Shown: positions 35,089-45,442 of the stretch, piece after piece
Layout of the letters: each line of letters begins with the position of its first letter
Numbering within the stretch: position 1 is the first letter of the stretch
Assembly (NCBI GenBank): GCA_002197995.1
Contig: NGZR01000001.1
Location: forward strand, 10,478,001 to 10,542,000
Origin: Gaeumannomyces sp. JS-464
Taxonomy: Eukaryota; Ascomycota; Sordariomycetes; Magnaporthales; Magnaporthaceae
Length of the DNA stretch: 64,000 nucleotides
Reading direction: 5' to 3'
Translations under genes and position numbers: made by a program
Notes under the pieces: generated by a model
Seen by the model: the letters and a program-made list of their open reading frames with translations, nothing else
Told to the model about the DNA's origin: nothing
The model's database searches: none

Positions 35089-36947
35089 ACGTGGTTTACA
35101 AACGAATAACGCATATAAGCGAGTAACGCACCCACACCCGACCTCCGGTTAATCGACGCGCATACCAACCTAATAACGCCAAAAATCCATTTAAACTACT
35201 CGGAATATATATACATCGGACATTTTTACTTTTTCTTAATAAATGCGCGCATTGTGTCCGGTTTTACCGCAAGTGCCATATCGCCGACGAGTCGCCGTCG
35301 CCCTCCTTTTTAATACCTTTTAATCGCGCATTTCTTGCTATAGCTATCCATCCAGCTTTTGCTGGTTTAAAACATTTCGTACCTCGTTTATAATAAGTAA
35401 CCCTTTTAGCCGAACACGTGTTTTTTTGGCCCTCCGGCGTTTGCTTAGTACCTCGTTCGCCTTTTGTAGCCTGGAGCACTTTTTTTCCAAAAGGTTAACC
35501 CGATGCATAATTGCTTTAACCCTTTTCGTTAGCTGGTTTACAACCGATAGCATAAATGTCGGAAAGCTGCTTCGGTAATTGGAAATCCGAGTTTTAATAT
35601 GTTCGGATTGCGAAATTGCGTCCCTAACTGTTTAGGGCGTTTTGGAAGTCCAAAGTTCGGCGTTGCTTAAAAGCTCCCTCGGGGAATTAAAGTTCGTAGC
35701 TTTATATTTAGCTTTTTTAAAACCGAATCCGGATTAAAAGGAGTAAAGCCAGCCTTTTGGAAACTTTTTTAAATGTTTTTTTCGGTTATAAAGTCGAAAA
35801 ATGCCGTTTTAAACGCCGAAAAGAACTCGACTTTAATTACGTGGTTAACGTATAACTTTATTAGGTTTTCGATTTGTTAACCGTACGCCTTTTTTAGCGG
35901 GTTAAAACATTTAACGTTAAGCGGCTAAAAAAAGTAAAACGAATATAAAGGTATGCAAAACGTAACGATGTTATGTTTTAGCAATAAAGCTCGAAATCCG
36001 TCAAATGGTGGCTTTCGTGTCCGTTTAGCACTAATAAACGATAAAGGCTTTTTGCACGCGACGCAATGTGTTTATCGAAATGCCGAATCCATTTTAGGCC
36101 GAGCTCGTTCGTAATCCACCCGTTAACGTTTATTGCGATAACCCAATTGCGTAAAAAGTCGGTTTCCAAATACCAATTGGCCAAATGGTATTGCTTTTTA
36201 ACGATAATGAAAAAAAAAACAGCTTAACCGCAATAATTAACCCTTTAAATAATTGTAGCCCATTTTCGATTGCTAAGCTAAATTAGCTTTGCTTTACCAC
36301 GGCTTTCCGACGTTATAATAACTATAACGGCGGCGATTATGCCTATAAAAAAGCCGGTTTTGTCGAAATTGTAAATGTCGTTATTTAAAATGCCATATTT
36401 AGCTATAATATTCCGTACAAGGTCGAATTACGCAAAAACGAGCTTAGGATTTTCGCATTTGGCCTTTTGGTAATCGTACTTTCAAATCCAACGCGTGTCG
36501 AGCTTTGCGCGGCGCTTAACGAAGTTCGCGACCCAGTTTTTACCGACGGTGCCCGCATCGCGTTCGGCAAGCAATCGGTTGGCTATATTTTAACACTAAA
36601 AGGCCGGGGAAGAAATGCGCGGGAATTTAGCTCGAGTATGTATTTAATAAAAGCCTTTTTTTTTAATTCCGCCAATTTCCGTAATTTGGGTATTATGTCG
36701 CGTCGAGTAAGTCGGCCAGCGCGTTGTTAACGCAACGTGGCTTTAAAAACGCCGTAAATTTTCGCTGCGAAACGCACATTTAATTGTGCGTTAAATTAAA
36801 TCGCTTGTAAAGCAAAAACAATTTTAGCTTCGTTAAATGTCGATGCTATTTGTGGTTGTTAAGGAATTAAAGTAAAAAGTGGGAAACGCGAGTTGCGATG
36901 GAAAACGCGTTACTCGCTTATATGCGTTACTCGCTTATAAACCACGT
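35089..36947 (-). mobile_element. Complete Fot1-like DDE transposon F4 (reverse orientation)
   Basis: It is 1859 bp, with ends ACGTGGTTTACAAACGAATA and TCGCTTATAAACCACGT, flanked by target TA at 35087-35088 and 36948-36949. It is the only copy on the minus strand in absolute terms, though, like F3, it lies in Copia-C. The end subtype is ACAAG, as in F1 and F5. Confidence 0.92.
35196..36693 (-). pseudogene. F4 transposase, start codon mutated to ATA
   Basis: This is homologous throughout to F2 and F3 on the opposite strand. The initiator sits at 36693-36691 as ATA; the stop is the complement of CTA at 35196-35198. An open 68-codon piece (36184-35981) keeps WVIAINVNGWITNELGLKWI and LLVLNGHESHHLTDFELY, the second catalytic region. 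Other parts carry RIP stops and small indels (1498 nt instead of 1500). Confidence 0.86.
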
Positions 36948-36949
36948 TA

Positions 36950-38060
36950 TAAAAAAAGTTTTTTTACTATCGAAAAATTTGTTACTATTTTTACCCTTTT
37001 TTTGGATTTATTAAATCTAAAAAAGCTATTTTAGCTTTTAAACTTATTTTTAACCTTTTTACTTTTCCTTTTAACGGTTTTATTTTTTTTCCTTTTTTGC
37101 TTTTCGCACCTTTTATATTTTGTGGTTTTTTTTGCTTTTAAGCTTTATAATTAGCAGCTTGTTTATACGCTGTAAAAATAGGGTTATTGGTTTTAACGAG
37201 CAAATCCGCTATTAAATACTGTAAATTAATGCTTTCGGTTAACTACTTTAAAATATTAGCATTACAAATAATGCTTTAAAACCTTTTAGCTTATTAAAAA
37301 AATGCACCTTTTAAAGCTTTTAAGTATTAATTTTTAATATTAATAGCATTTAATTACACGTAGTTATTACAAAGCTTAATTAGCAAAAAATTAAAAATGG
37401 AATTAAACTCGCTAATAAACCTTTTAAATTTAACGAAATTTAAAGAATAAAACTTTTTATAAAGCGCATTTTTTTTAATTTTAAGCGTTAAAAAGTAACT
37501 ATTTGTTAAAGCGATAAACGCTAAAATCGAATTCGTTTTCCACGTAATAATGTAAAGTGTTTTCTTATTACAGCTATTTTTAAAAATAAAAATTAAAGCG
37601 TTTTTAATAAAAATGTTTATAGCGAGTTTTAAATTATTTGTAAACCTTAACATACCTATTGCAGTAAATTGTAATGCTAACGTGTGTTTTTATTTAGCGT
37701 AGTTAAAAGCTTCCCGTAATTTTAAAGTTTCCGGAAAAGAATATACCTTTTTAAACAACTTTTTTATTATAAGGTTATTATAAGTAAAAATGCTTAAAGC
37801 AAGTGGAAGCGCAAATGGTAAAATAATGTTTTTACTATTAAAATTTACAAGGTTTTTAACGTTTTTAAATGCATTTAGTTATTTTGGAACCGGTAATACC
37901 GGCGGGGTAAGTGTATCCCTCGTTACCTTTTTTTTACCCCCAAATGCTTTTAATAGCGCTAATAACTTTGCATTTTGCTTTTTAATTTTAGCTATTAATT
38001 TAATAAGTATATTAATTTTATTTGCTTATGTTTTAACCTAATTAATAAGTTATTCCAACG
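36950..38060 (-). pseudogene. Copia-C gag block
   Basis: The 99-codon ORF 37653-37357 reads like a Copia gag core: TNNLKLAINIFIKNALIFIF, then KTLYIITWKTNSILAFIALT (family WEALxxxYxxxS), and FKRFISEFNSIFNFLLIKL. Upstream, SLVNFNSKNIILPFALPL-like text is visible. The gag/protease part at the right of F4 continues left of F4. No zinc knuckle can be placed. Confidence 0.65.
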
Positions 38061-38130
38061 TGGTTATCCCCGAATTATTAATACCGTCGTTTAAGTTATT
38101 TTACATGTTTGCTTATAATACTTAAAAAGG

Positions 38131-38419
38131 AAACTAATAGCAGTTAATTTTGCAATTATTCCGTATATTATAATATTAAATTAGTTTTAATGTCCGCGCG
38201 GTGTAAAAAAAGCATAAAAAAGGCAAAACACCGCATTTTAATTTCCAATAGTATTTTAAGCAGCAAAGCAGCGAATTATAAATTTTTTTTCCTAAATTTT
38301 TAAAGCTTCGTTTTTTCCTTTTCCATTTTTTTTTCTTTTACTATTACTGTTCGTTAAAAACGCCATTTTCGACTAACACGACGCACAGTTTGCCGAGCAA
38401 CTAATGTTTTATAATAAGC
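38131..38419. other. Unclassified AT-rich spacer
   Basis: It lies between the Copia-C gag and the small LTR element. I see no ORF or repeat partner. The Copia-C 5' LTR is expected here but does not match the 13872-14406 LTR type. Confidence 0.4.
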
Positions 38420-38582
38420 TAGCTTAAAGGAAATCGCTATAGGGAGTTAAAAAGGTGGGATAAATTAACTACTAAAGGAAGAAATTTAGCTAACAGGATT
38501 TTCGAAGCCTGTCGGGAGCTATATACAAGTTACAAAGCCAAGCTTTAATGTTAAGGTAAAGCCATAACCTTAACCTATAACA
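38420..38582. repeat. 163-bp LTR-like repeat, left copy
   Basis: This is a direct repeat of 39896-40058, beginning TAGCTTAAAGG (TG mutated to TA) and ending CTATAACA. The shared core includes GGGATAAATTAACTA and CGGGAGCTATATACAAGTTA. Confidence 0.75.
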
Positions 38583-38799
38583 TACCCTTTTTCCCTAAGT
38601 CGGGTCCGGTATTAATCCGGGTTTTTAAGGCTTCCGAAGGCCGCGCATTTTATGCATAAGCGGAAAACCCCCGCTTTTATTACCCTTTTTGTATGCCTAA
38701 AGCCCCGAGCTAAAGTCGGAAAAAATTAAGCCCCTATAAAGCCAGCGAGGGCAGTAACAATAGGAATAGCTACAAGCCGCTAAACCAGCGCTTATAACC

Positions 38800-39880
38800 C
38801 CGTACCACCAAGCACTTGGCCTATTAGCGCATTGTTAGCGGGCTGGGCCCCTTGCCTAGCTTTTGCAACTTATAGGCGGTTGCTAAAGCGTTTACACTTT
38901 GGCGGGGTACCGGGGCTTCCAACCTTTTACAACGCCGAAGCGATGCCTTTTTTATAGCGCGTTTCGACCCCGTTACCGATTTGTTAAGGTTAACGGGACC
39001 CCCTAGCCTTTAGCCCGCTACGAGCCCGGCCCGGGTCCGTCCTTTTCCCTTTCTCTTTTTGGCCCGCGTGCGTAACATAGCCGTTACGCCTCCGCCTCGC
39101 CGTTCCTTAGCTGCTTTGTAAAAATAAAAGCAATAATAGTACTTTTGCCACCACGTTAAAGGCAATCCCTTTTGTAATGCTTTGGCTTTTTGCAATAAAA
39201 ACAAATGCTAAAACTATAAGTTTTAACCGCCCTGATATTTATAGCATTTAGCTTTAAGTTCGGCACTTTTTCGGGTTTTTTTTGCAGCTTTTTATTTTTA
39301 TGCGCTTTCGAAAACCCTTTTAAAGCTTCGAAGAAAATTTAAAAAAGCTTGCAAGTTTTTTAACCATTTTGCTTTTAAATCGAGTTTTCGCTGTAAAGCC
39401 GGCGACATTTTAGCAGCGAGCAGTGCAATTAAAGCTTTTAAAAACTAATTTTTTGCACCCGCAACGTACCTTTTTCTATCCTAACGCGTTAAAAACTTTG
39501 CTAAAAGCTTTTTCCTTTAGCGTATCGTTACCACTGCTAGTGCGGCCTTTTTTGCTTTGCGTATATTTCGAAGGTCGGCTTTAATTTGGGCTAAAAATTC
39601 GGTGGCTTTAAAGCTTTCGGCGCTTGCTTACACGTACCCGAGGTATTGCACTTTGTAAAAGCTTAAACGTAAATATACGTAAAAAAATTGGGCTTGTTAA
39701 CCCTCGATCGCTAGCTTGTTAACGGCCATTTTTATTCGCATTTCCACTAGCCAAAGCTCGAGCTCGGCTTTTAACGTTAACTTTAATAAGTGCGGCAATT
39801 GCTAGCGTGCGTTCGATATTAACGAAGTAAGTTCGGTTATTTTAAGCCCGGTGCGCGTAGTAAAACCAAAATGGAGTTAA
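38800..39880 (-). pseudogene. Degenerate ORF of the small LTR element, unknown function
   Basis: From about 39880 leftward, one minus-strand frame reads continuously with about nine stops at former Gln/Trp/Arg codons. Segments are TGLKITELTSLISNARQQLP, ELWLVEMRIKMAVNKLAIEG, ATEFLAQIKADLRNIRKAKK and LIALLAAKMSPALQRKLDLK. A 64-codon open part (39204-39013) includes GLPLTWWQKYYYCFYFYKAA, followed by a basic tail rich in Arg/Lys (RTRAKKRKGKGRTR). It is Leu/Ala/Lys-rich and probably helical in its first half. No polymerase or nuclease motif is seen. It resembles a gag-like or DNA-binding protein only in composition. I do not recognise it. Confidence 0.5.
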
Positions 39881-39895
39881 TTTAATGTAAAAGGC

Positions 39896-40058
39896 TGGCT
39901 TAAGAGAAATCGCTGTAGGGAGCTAAAAAAGTGGGATAAATTAACTATTAAAAGAAGGAATTTAGCTAATAGGATTTTTAAAACCTATCGGGAGCTATAT
40001 ACAAGTTATAAAGCTAAGCTTTAGTGCTAAAATAAGGCTATAGCTTTAACTTATAACA
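39896..40058. repeat. 163-bp LTR-like repeat, right copy
   Basis: This is a direct repeat of 38420-38582, with TGGCTTAAGAG at the left and TTATAACA at the right. Differences from the left copy are mostly C-to-T or G-to-A. Confidence 0.75.
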
Positions 40059-43000
40059 GTTTTTGTTATTATTTCCATTATTTATAAATTAATCGTTTAA
40101 CTCGCTTATAAAAGTCGAAATACCAATATAACTAACGAGTTAACAATTAAACGACTTGCAAATCGTCGATTTTTACGTCGGCAATATACCGTTTTAATTT
40201 GTATTAAAATCCGTCTTTTTTACGTACTTAAAGTGTACGCTTTTACTAGAAAAACTTAATTAAAACATCGAAAAGTTCGGCTTTTTCGATTTATTACGCC
40301 GTTCGAAAGCATTATAAAAACGGCACACCACATTACCACGTTATCGGCAATTAAAATAAAAAGAAAAACATTAAAAACTTGAAATATTTCAATATTAAGA
40401 GGTTTTATTCGAATATTAAGCGGATTAAACAACCGTTAGCTGTTTAAAAGTACTTTTATAAAAGGAAAAGCTAGTTAAAACACGTTAGCAGCATAATAAC
40501 CGAGCTAAAAAGGCTGCGTAAAAACCTTAAAGCAGACTTTTAGTTTGCGGCCGTAAAAACATTCGACCGTATTAATTTTTTTTCCCGATTTCGCGAAAAA
40601 GCCCCCGCGAGTTAATTTTACATTACTTAAATGTAAAAGCTTACGTTAATAACACGTTTTATATGTTAATTTTAAAGTATGTTGGTTTAATATTGGACGG
40701 TGTATAAGACTTTTTTATGGAAATTACCGAATAAATGCAAAAAAACTTGCGAAAAAAAAATAAGTACGATATAACCTTTTTTTTTCCGCTTGTTTTTCGC
40801 TACGGGACCCCCTAAAAGGTAAAAACCTAGTTTTAGCTAGTTGGTGGTATTTTGCTAAGTCCGGTCCACGGTTTAAACCCCCACTTTAAAAGGGCCCCCG
40901 AAAGGCTTTTCGTTAAACCTTTTATACATATAGCTAATTTTATTAATAAAACAACCTAAGTTATTATGTTTATACAGTATAATAAAACTATTTAAAACAA
41001 TACCAAAAGTTTAAGCTTATATAATTACATAAGCAAATATTGGAATGCTTTATTACTTAATAGCATTACAAAATACTTGGTAATTAACAATATGCTATTA
41101 AACGATAAAAATATGTTTAAGTATTACAAACAAATGCTAAAGTATTAAAACAATTTTTCGGTAACCGATAAGTACTTTAAAAAGGTGCATTTTAAAAGCT
41201 AAAAATTGCTTTGCATTTATTTGGCAAACGAAAACCTATATAAGTATAATAAGGTAAACGCCACGTAGTTAAACGGAAATTATATGTTTATGCAAATGCA
41301 TAAACTATTGTTCGTAAAAGCGAGGCTATATGGCACGCTAAATTTAAAAGTGGAAGCATTAAAAGCGTTTGTAAAACAATTAAACGAGGAAAACAATAGC
41401 TTTTTATAATTAATTAATTTAAGTTAGCTATCGCTAATACAAAGTAAAACTAATATCCCGCATTTCCAATGCAAACAACGGACGTTAATTCGCATTTAAA
41501 ATGATAGTAAACGCTTTAAAAGTCGAAAAATTCAGTTAAAAAGAAAACTTTGCTTTAAAAAAACGAAAGTCGTTATTTACATTTATGTTAAAACGAACGG
41601 CAATAATTAATTGCTTTTTAACAGTAAAAAACGGAATATAAAATAATATTAAAAAAATAATGTCCGATTGAAATTTTAATAGCATACGGCGGTAAAAACC
41701 GTTCGATTTTATATTAAAATATTTATCTTTTTAAATTAAAAAAACTTAAACCGAAATAAAACGAAATTAAAAAAAACCCCGCATATTAAAATGTTAAACC
41801 TAATTTAATAAAACGCGCGACCAATATTGCGAATCGATAAACTGAAAAAAAACCGAACGAATATCGGAAAAGGAAAAAATGTTTCCATATTTAACGAAAT
41901 ATTAACGGGTATTATAAGGATTATCGGTTTCCGGAAAATCCAGCTTACCAAACTTACTACCCCTACCAGCCAAAAAAAGTGCGACGTTTCGCATATCGTT
42001 AAAAGGATTACCATAATGCTACATATTAGCAAAAATATCCGTAAAAAGGCGATAAGCAATAATACGCATATTGCAAAACCGTAAAACACAAATGGATATA
42101 TTAAACTTAATGCTTTTATGCATTACCGTATTTACGTTAAGTTCGCGATTAATACCGCGGTAAAGCTTAATACTAGGTAGGAAAAACCTAAAATCGGGAA
42201 TGCCGGCACGCATTTTACACCGAATTAACTTCGAATTCCTATTAACCAAAATGCCAGTAAAATGGCGCTTAACGTTTAAAATTTGCTTTACTGCCGACGC
42301 AAAACGGTTAAAACCTTAACTGCTGTGGAAATAGCGCCGATAGCTTCCTTGGAAGCCGAAAACCATAATAGCGGCGGTAACGGTGGAAAATGGGAGTAAT
42401 ACACCGAATGTCGAAAAGAAATAAAAATAGCATTAAAGTAAAAGTGCAGCTGGTTAAAAAAGTGCTAAAACGTCGAAAAAGGATATAACGAACGGCGGTT
42501 ATATTTAATAACGCTAGCGACGCCGACGAAAAAATCGAGCTAAAAAACGGACAATGCCGTATAAAAAGGGATTAAGGTAAAAGCGACGATACCGAGTCGG
42601 TCGTTTATAACGAAATCGTAAATACATTAAAAAAAAGGTAATTTTGCAATTCGTAGCAAGTAAAATACCCTTTTTTATAAGCAAAGAAAAAAACAATCGA
42701 TATGATAAAAACGCGATAATAACGGGAAAATTCACGTTAAATCGAATGCGCGTATCGCGATAAAATAAATAAACAATTATTTCGCGTAAAATATTAATGC
42801 AATAATAAAAAGAAATGTTTAAACAACCAATTTTAAAAAGCAATATAAAGGGTTATGTAAAGCTATAATATGCCGATTACATTTAATTATGTTGCAGTTT
42901 ATACAAAAATGTATAAATCGCGCAATTGCAATTAAACATGGCTTTATTTAACCATTGCGAGGATTAAATTATTATTTAATAGTGTTTTGCAAATTTTAAT

Positions 43001-43104
43001 AATAATAAAACTAAATTTTGTAAAATACCAATTAACTTCGATAAACCCCGCACGAAAATCCATGCTATTACGAAAAAGACATTAAAACATCGCGTATTAA
43101 AGCT
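40059..43104. other. Unclassified degenerate AT-rich region
   Basis: Three kilobases without a recognised element. A + strand coiled-coil-like segment (LNLKVEALKAFVKQLNEEN, about 41340-41400) and short ORFs at 41827-42084 (+) and 42843-42517 (-) are present, but none matches a family I know. Base composition shows the same RIP style as its flanks. A GC-richer islet with GGGACCCCCTAAAAGG lies at 40805-40900. It may be an old DNA transposon or retroelement interrupted by the 38.4-kb element. Confidence 0.4.
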
Positions 43105-43579
43105 GTAATATTATTATAACCGTTTTTATGTTTTTTTTTACGCTTTAATAGCCGTATGCTAGCTGGTTATAAATTTGTTAAATTTTTTTTAAGGTTTAAA
43201 CTTTTCCTTATTGGATTATTTTAGCGAATATTTTTTATATTAAAATTAAAAATCCGTTTAGCTTTTTCGTTAATATTACTCGTATTTTTTTTTAAATATT
43301 ACAACTTAATAGTTCGGCCGTTAGCTTAAAGCGTTCGTTCGACCGTTTTTTAACCTTTTCCGATATTCGATCCGAATATCGTAGTTTTATAAAAACTCGT
43401 TTTAACGCATTTATCGTTTGTTTAAGTTTTTGCTAATAGTAAAATGTGTTAAGTTTTTATAATTTATATACATTATAATTTAATGCTTAATTTTATAAAA
43501 GTATGGTTACCACTTTTTAAATGCTTAAATAATCGTTAAAAGTTTTTTATCGTGGATTTAATAATTTAATTTAAATTTA

Positions 43580-45440
43580 ACGTGGTTTACAAGCAAGTCG
43601 CGCATATAAGCGAGTCGCGCATTTTTCAATGCGACACGCGTTTTTCACTTCCAACCTTAATTTTTTAATAACCATAAATAAAATCGACATCGAAAAAAAC
43701 TAAAATTGTTTTCGCTATGCAAGTAATCCAATTTAATCGGGGATTAAGTTTGCGTTCGGCGGCTAAAATTTACGATATTTTTAAATCCACATTGCGCGAC
43801 CGACGCGCCGGCCGACCTGCTTAACGCGATAGCATGCCCAAATTACGAAAATTAACGAAATCTGAAAAAAAAGCGCTTATTAAATACATATTTAAGCTGG
43901 ATTCCCGCGCATTTCCTCCCCGGCTTTTTAGTGTTAAAAATATAGCCAACCGATTGCTCGTTAAACGCGACGCGGGCGCCGTCGGCAAAAACTAGGTCGC
44001 GAATTTCGTTAAACGCCGCGCAAAGCTCGGCACGCGTTAAATTCGAAAATACGATTACTAAAAAGCCAAATGCGAAAATCCCAAACTCGTTTTTACGTGG
44101 TTCGACTTTATGCGGAACATTATCGACAAATATGGCATTTTGGATAACGATATTTACAATTTTAACGAAACCGGCTTTTTTATAAGCATAATCGCCGCCG
44201 TTATAGTTATTATAACATCGGAAAGCCGTAGCAAAGCAAAGCTAGTCCAGTTTGGCAATTGGAAATAGGCTATAATTATTTAAAAGGTTAATTATTGCGG
44301 TTAAACGATCTTTTTTTTTATTATCGTTAAAAAGCAGTACTATTTAGCCAATTGGTATTTGGAAACCGGCCTTTTACGCGATTGGGTTATTTTAATAAAT
44401 GCTAACGGGTGGATTACGAACGAGCTTAGCTTAAAATGGATTTAGCATTTCGATAAGCATATTGCATCGCGCATAAAAAGCACCCATTGTTTGTTAATGC
44501 TGGATGGTTACGAAAGCCACCATTCGACGGATTTCGAGCTTTACTGCTAAAAACATAACATTATTACGCTTTGCATGCTTTCGCATTCGTTTTACTTTTT
44601 TTAACCGCTTAACGTTAAATGCTTTTAGCCCGTTAAAAAAGGCGTACGATTAACAAATCGAAAACTTAATAAAATCGCACGTTAACTACGTAATTAAAGT
44701 CGAATTCCTTTCGGCGTTTAAAACGGCATTTTTAAATTTTATAACCGAAAAAACATTTAAAAAGGTTTTTAAAAAGCTAGCTTTGCTCCTTTTAATTCGG
44801 GTTCGGTTTTAAAAAAGCTGGATGTAAAGCTACGAACTTTAACTCCCCCGAAAAAGCTTTTAAACAACGCCGAACTTTAAACTTCCAAAACGCCGCGGAT
44901 AGCTAAAAAAGCAACTTCGTAATTCGAACATATCAAAACTCGGATTTCCAATTACCGGAGTAACTTTCCGTTACCTATGCTAACGGTTGTGGACCAGCTT
45001 GCGAAAAGGACGAGTTCGATTATACATTAAGTGGCTTTTTTTAAAGCCGAAGTTGCTTCGCTACGCAAAGCGAACGAAGCATTAAGCAAACGCCGAAAGG
45101 CCAAAAAAACACGTGTCCGATAAAAAGGGTTACATACTATCGAAAAAATACGTAATGTTTTAAACCAAAAGGAGTTAAATAAGTAGTTATAATAAGAAAT
45201 ACGCGATTATAAAGGTTAATAAAAAAAGGCGATAACGACTCGTCGGCGATATAGCATTTGCGGTAAAACTGGACACAATGCGCGCACTTGTTAAAAAAAA
45301 GTAAAAATGTCCAATATATATAATTCCGAGTAGTTTAAATGGATTTTTGGCGTTATTAGGTTGGCATACGCGTCGATTAACCGGAAGTCGGGTGTGGGTG
45401 CGCGACTCGCTTATATGCGCGACTCGCTTGTAAACCACGT
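43580..45440 (+). mobile_element. Complete Fot1-like DDE transposon F5
   Basis: It is 1861 bp, with ends ACGTGGTTTACAAGCAAGTC and GCTTGTAAACCACGT, flanked by target TA at 43578-43579 and 45441-45442. Each terminal repeat carries two copies of AAGC(A/G)AGTCGCGCATAT in tandem. G1b sequence is collinear with G1a on both sides, which fixes this as an insertion in the RNase H region. Confidence 0.92.
43834..45333 (+). pseudogene. F5 transposase (500 codons, RIP-inactivated)
   Basis: It runs from ATG 43834 to TAG 45331-45333, exactly 500 codons as in F2. The catalytic blocks are YNFNETGF (first Asp to Asn), LDGYESHHSTDFELY (second Asp kept) near 44500-44545 and PLNVKCF (third Asp lost) near 44605. 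The zinc knuckle at 45255-45295 is partly decayed. It has TAG/TAA stops throughout, more than F3. Confidence 0.87.
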
Positions 45441-45442
45441 TA

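Larger units (their letters stand above)
13872..38130 (-). mobile_element. Ty1/copia retrotransposon Copia-C, split by Copia-B, F3 and F4
   Basis: Minus-strand gag (about 38060-36950), protease/integrase (35086-about 33030), RT (32900-29900, around F3) and RNase H (29850-29358, then 14754-about 14530) form one Copia polyprotein across four blocks. Copia-B (target duplication CTAGT at 14755-14759 and 29353-29357) cuts its RNase H, and F3 and F4 cut RT and the gag/protease zone. Subtracting the insertions leaves about 5.9 kb, a normal Copia length. The 3' LTR is 13872-14406. No 5' LTR of that type is seen at the right end near 38.1 kb, so the element is 5'-truncated or rearranged there. Confidence 0.78.
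38420..40058 (-). mobile_element. Small LTR-bracketed element (1.64 kb) with one unusual ORF
   Basis: Direct repeats of 163 bp each lie at 38420-38582 and 39896-40058. They start T(A/G)GCTTAA and end TATAACA, so they have LTR-type TG/CA ends. The interior is 1.3 kb, GC-richer than its surroundings, and has no RT, integrase or protease. A minus-strand frame across 39880-38800 is nearly open. No matching 5-bp flanks are evident (TAAGC against GTTTT). This is the size class of non-autonomous TRIM/LARD elements, but the ORF is unlike the usual gag. The orientation is set from that ORF. Confidence 0.6.

Noticed and set aside
41900..41960. Possible P-loop (GxSGKSS) in one + frame
   Set aside because: The motif stands alone. 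The frame has stops on both sides and no other GTPase or helicase motif follows.
42019..42843. Minus-strand ORFs rich in Phe/Leu/Arg (76 and 109 codons) that look like membrane proteins
   Set aside because: AT-rich, RIP-mutated sequence gives hydrophobic frames by chance. There is no start context, no conserved pattern and no neighbour supporting them.
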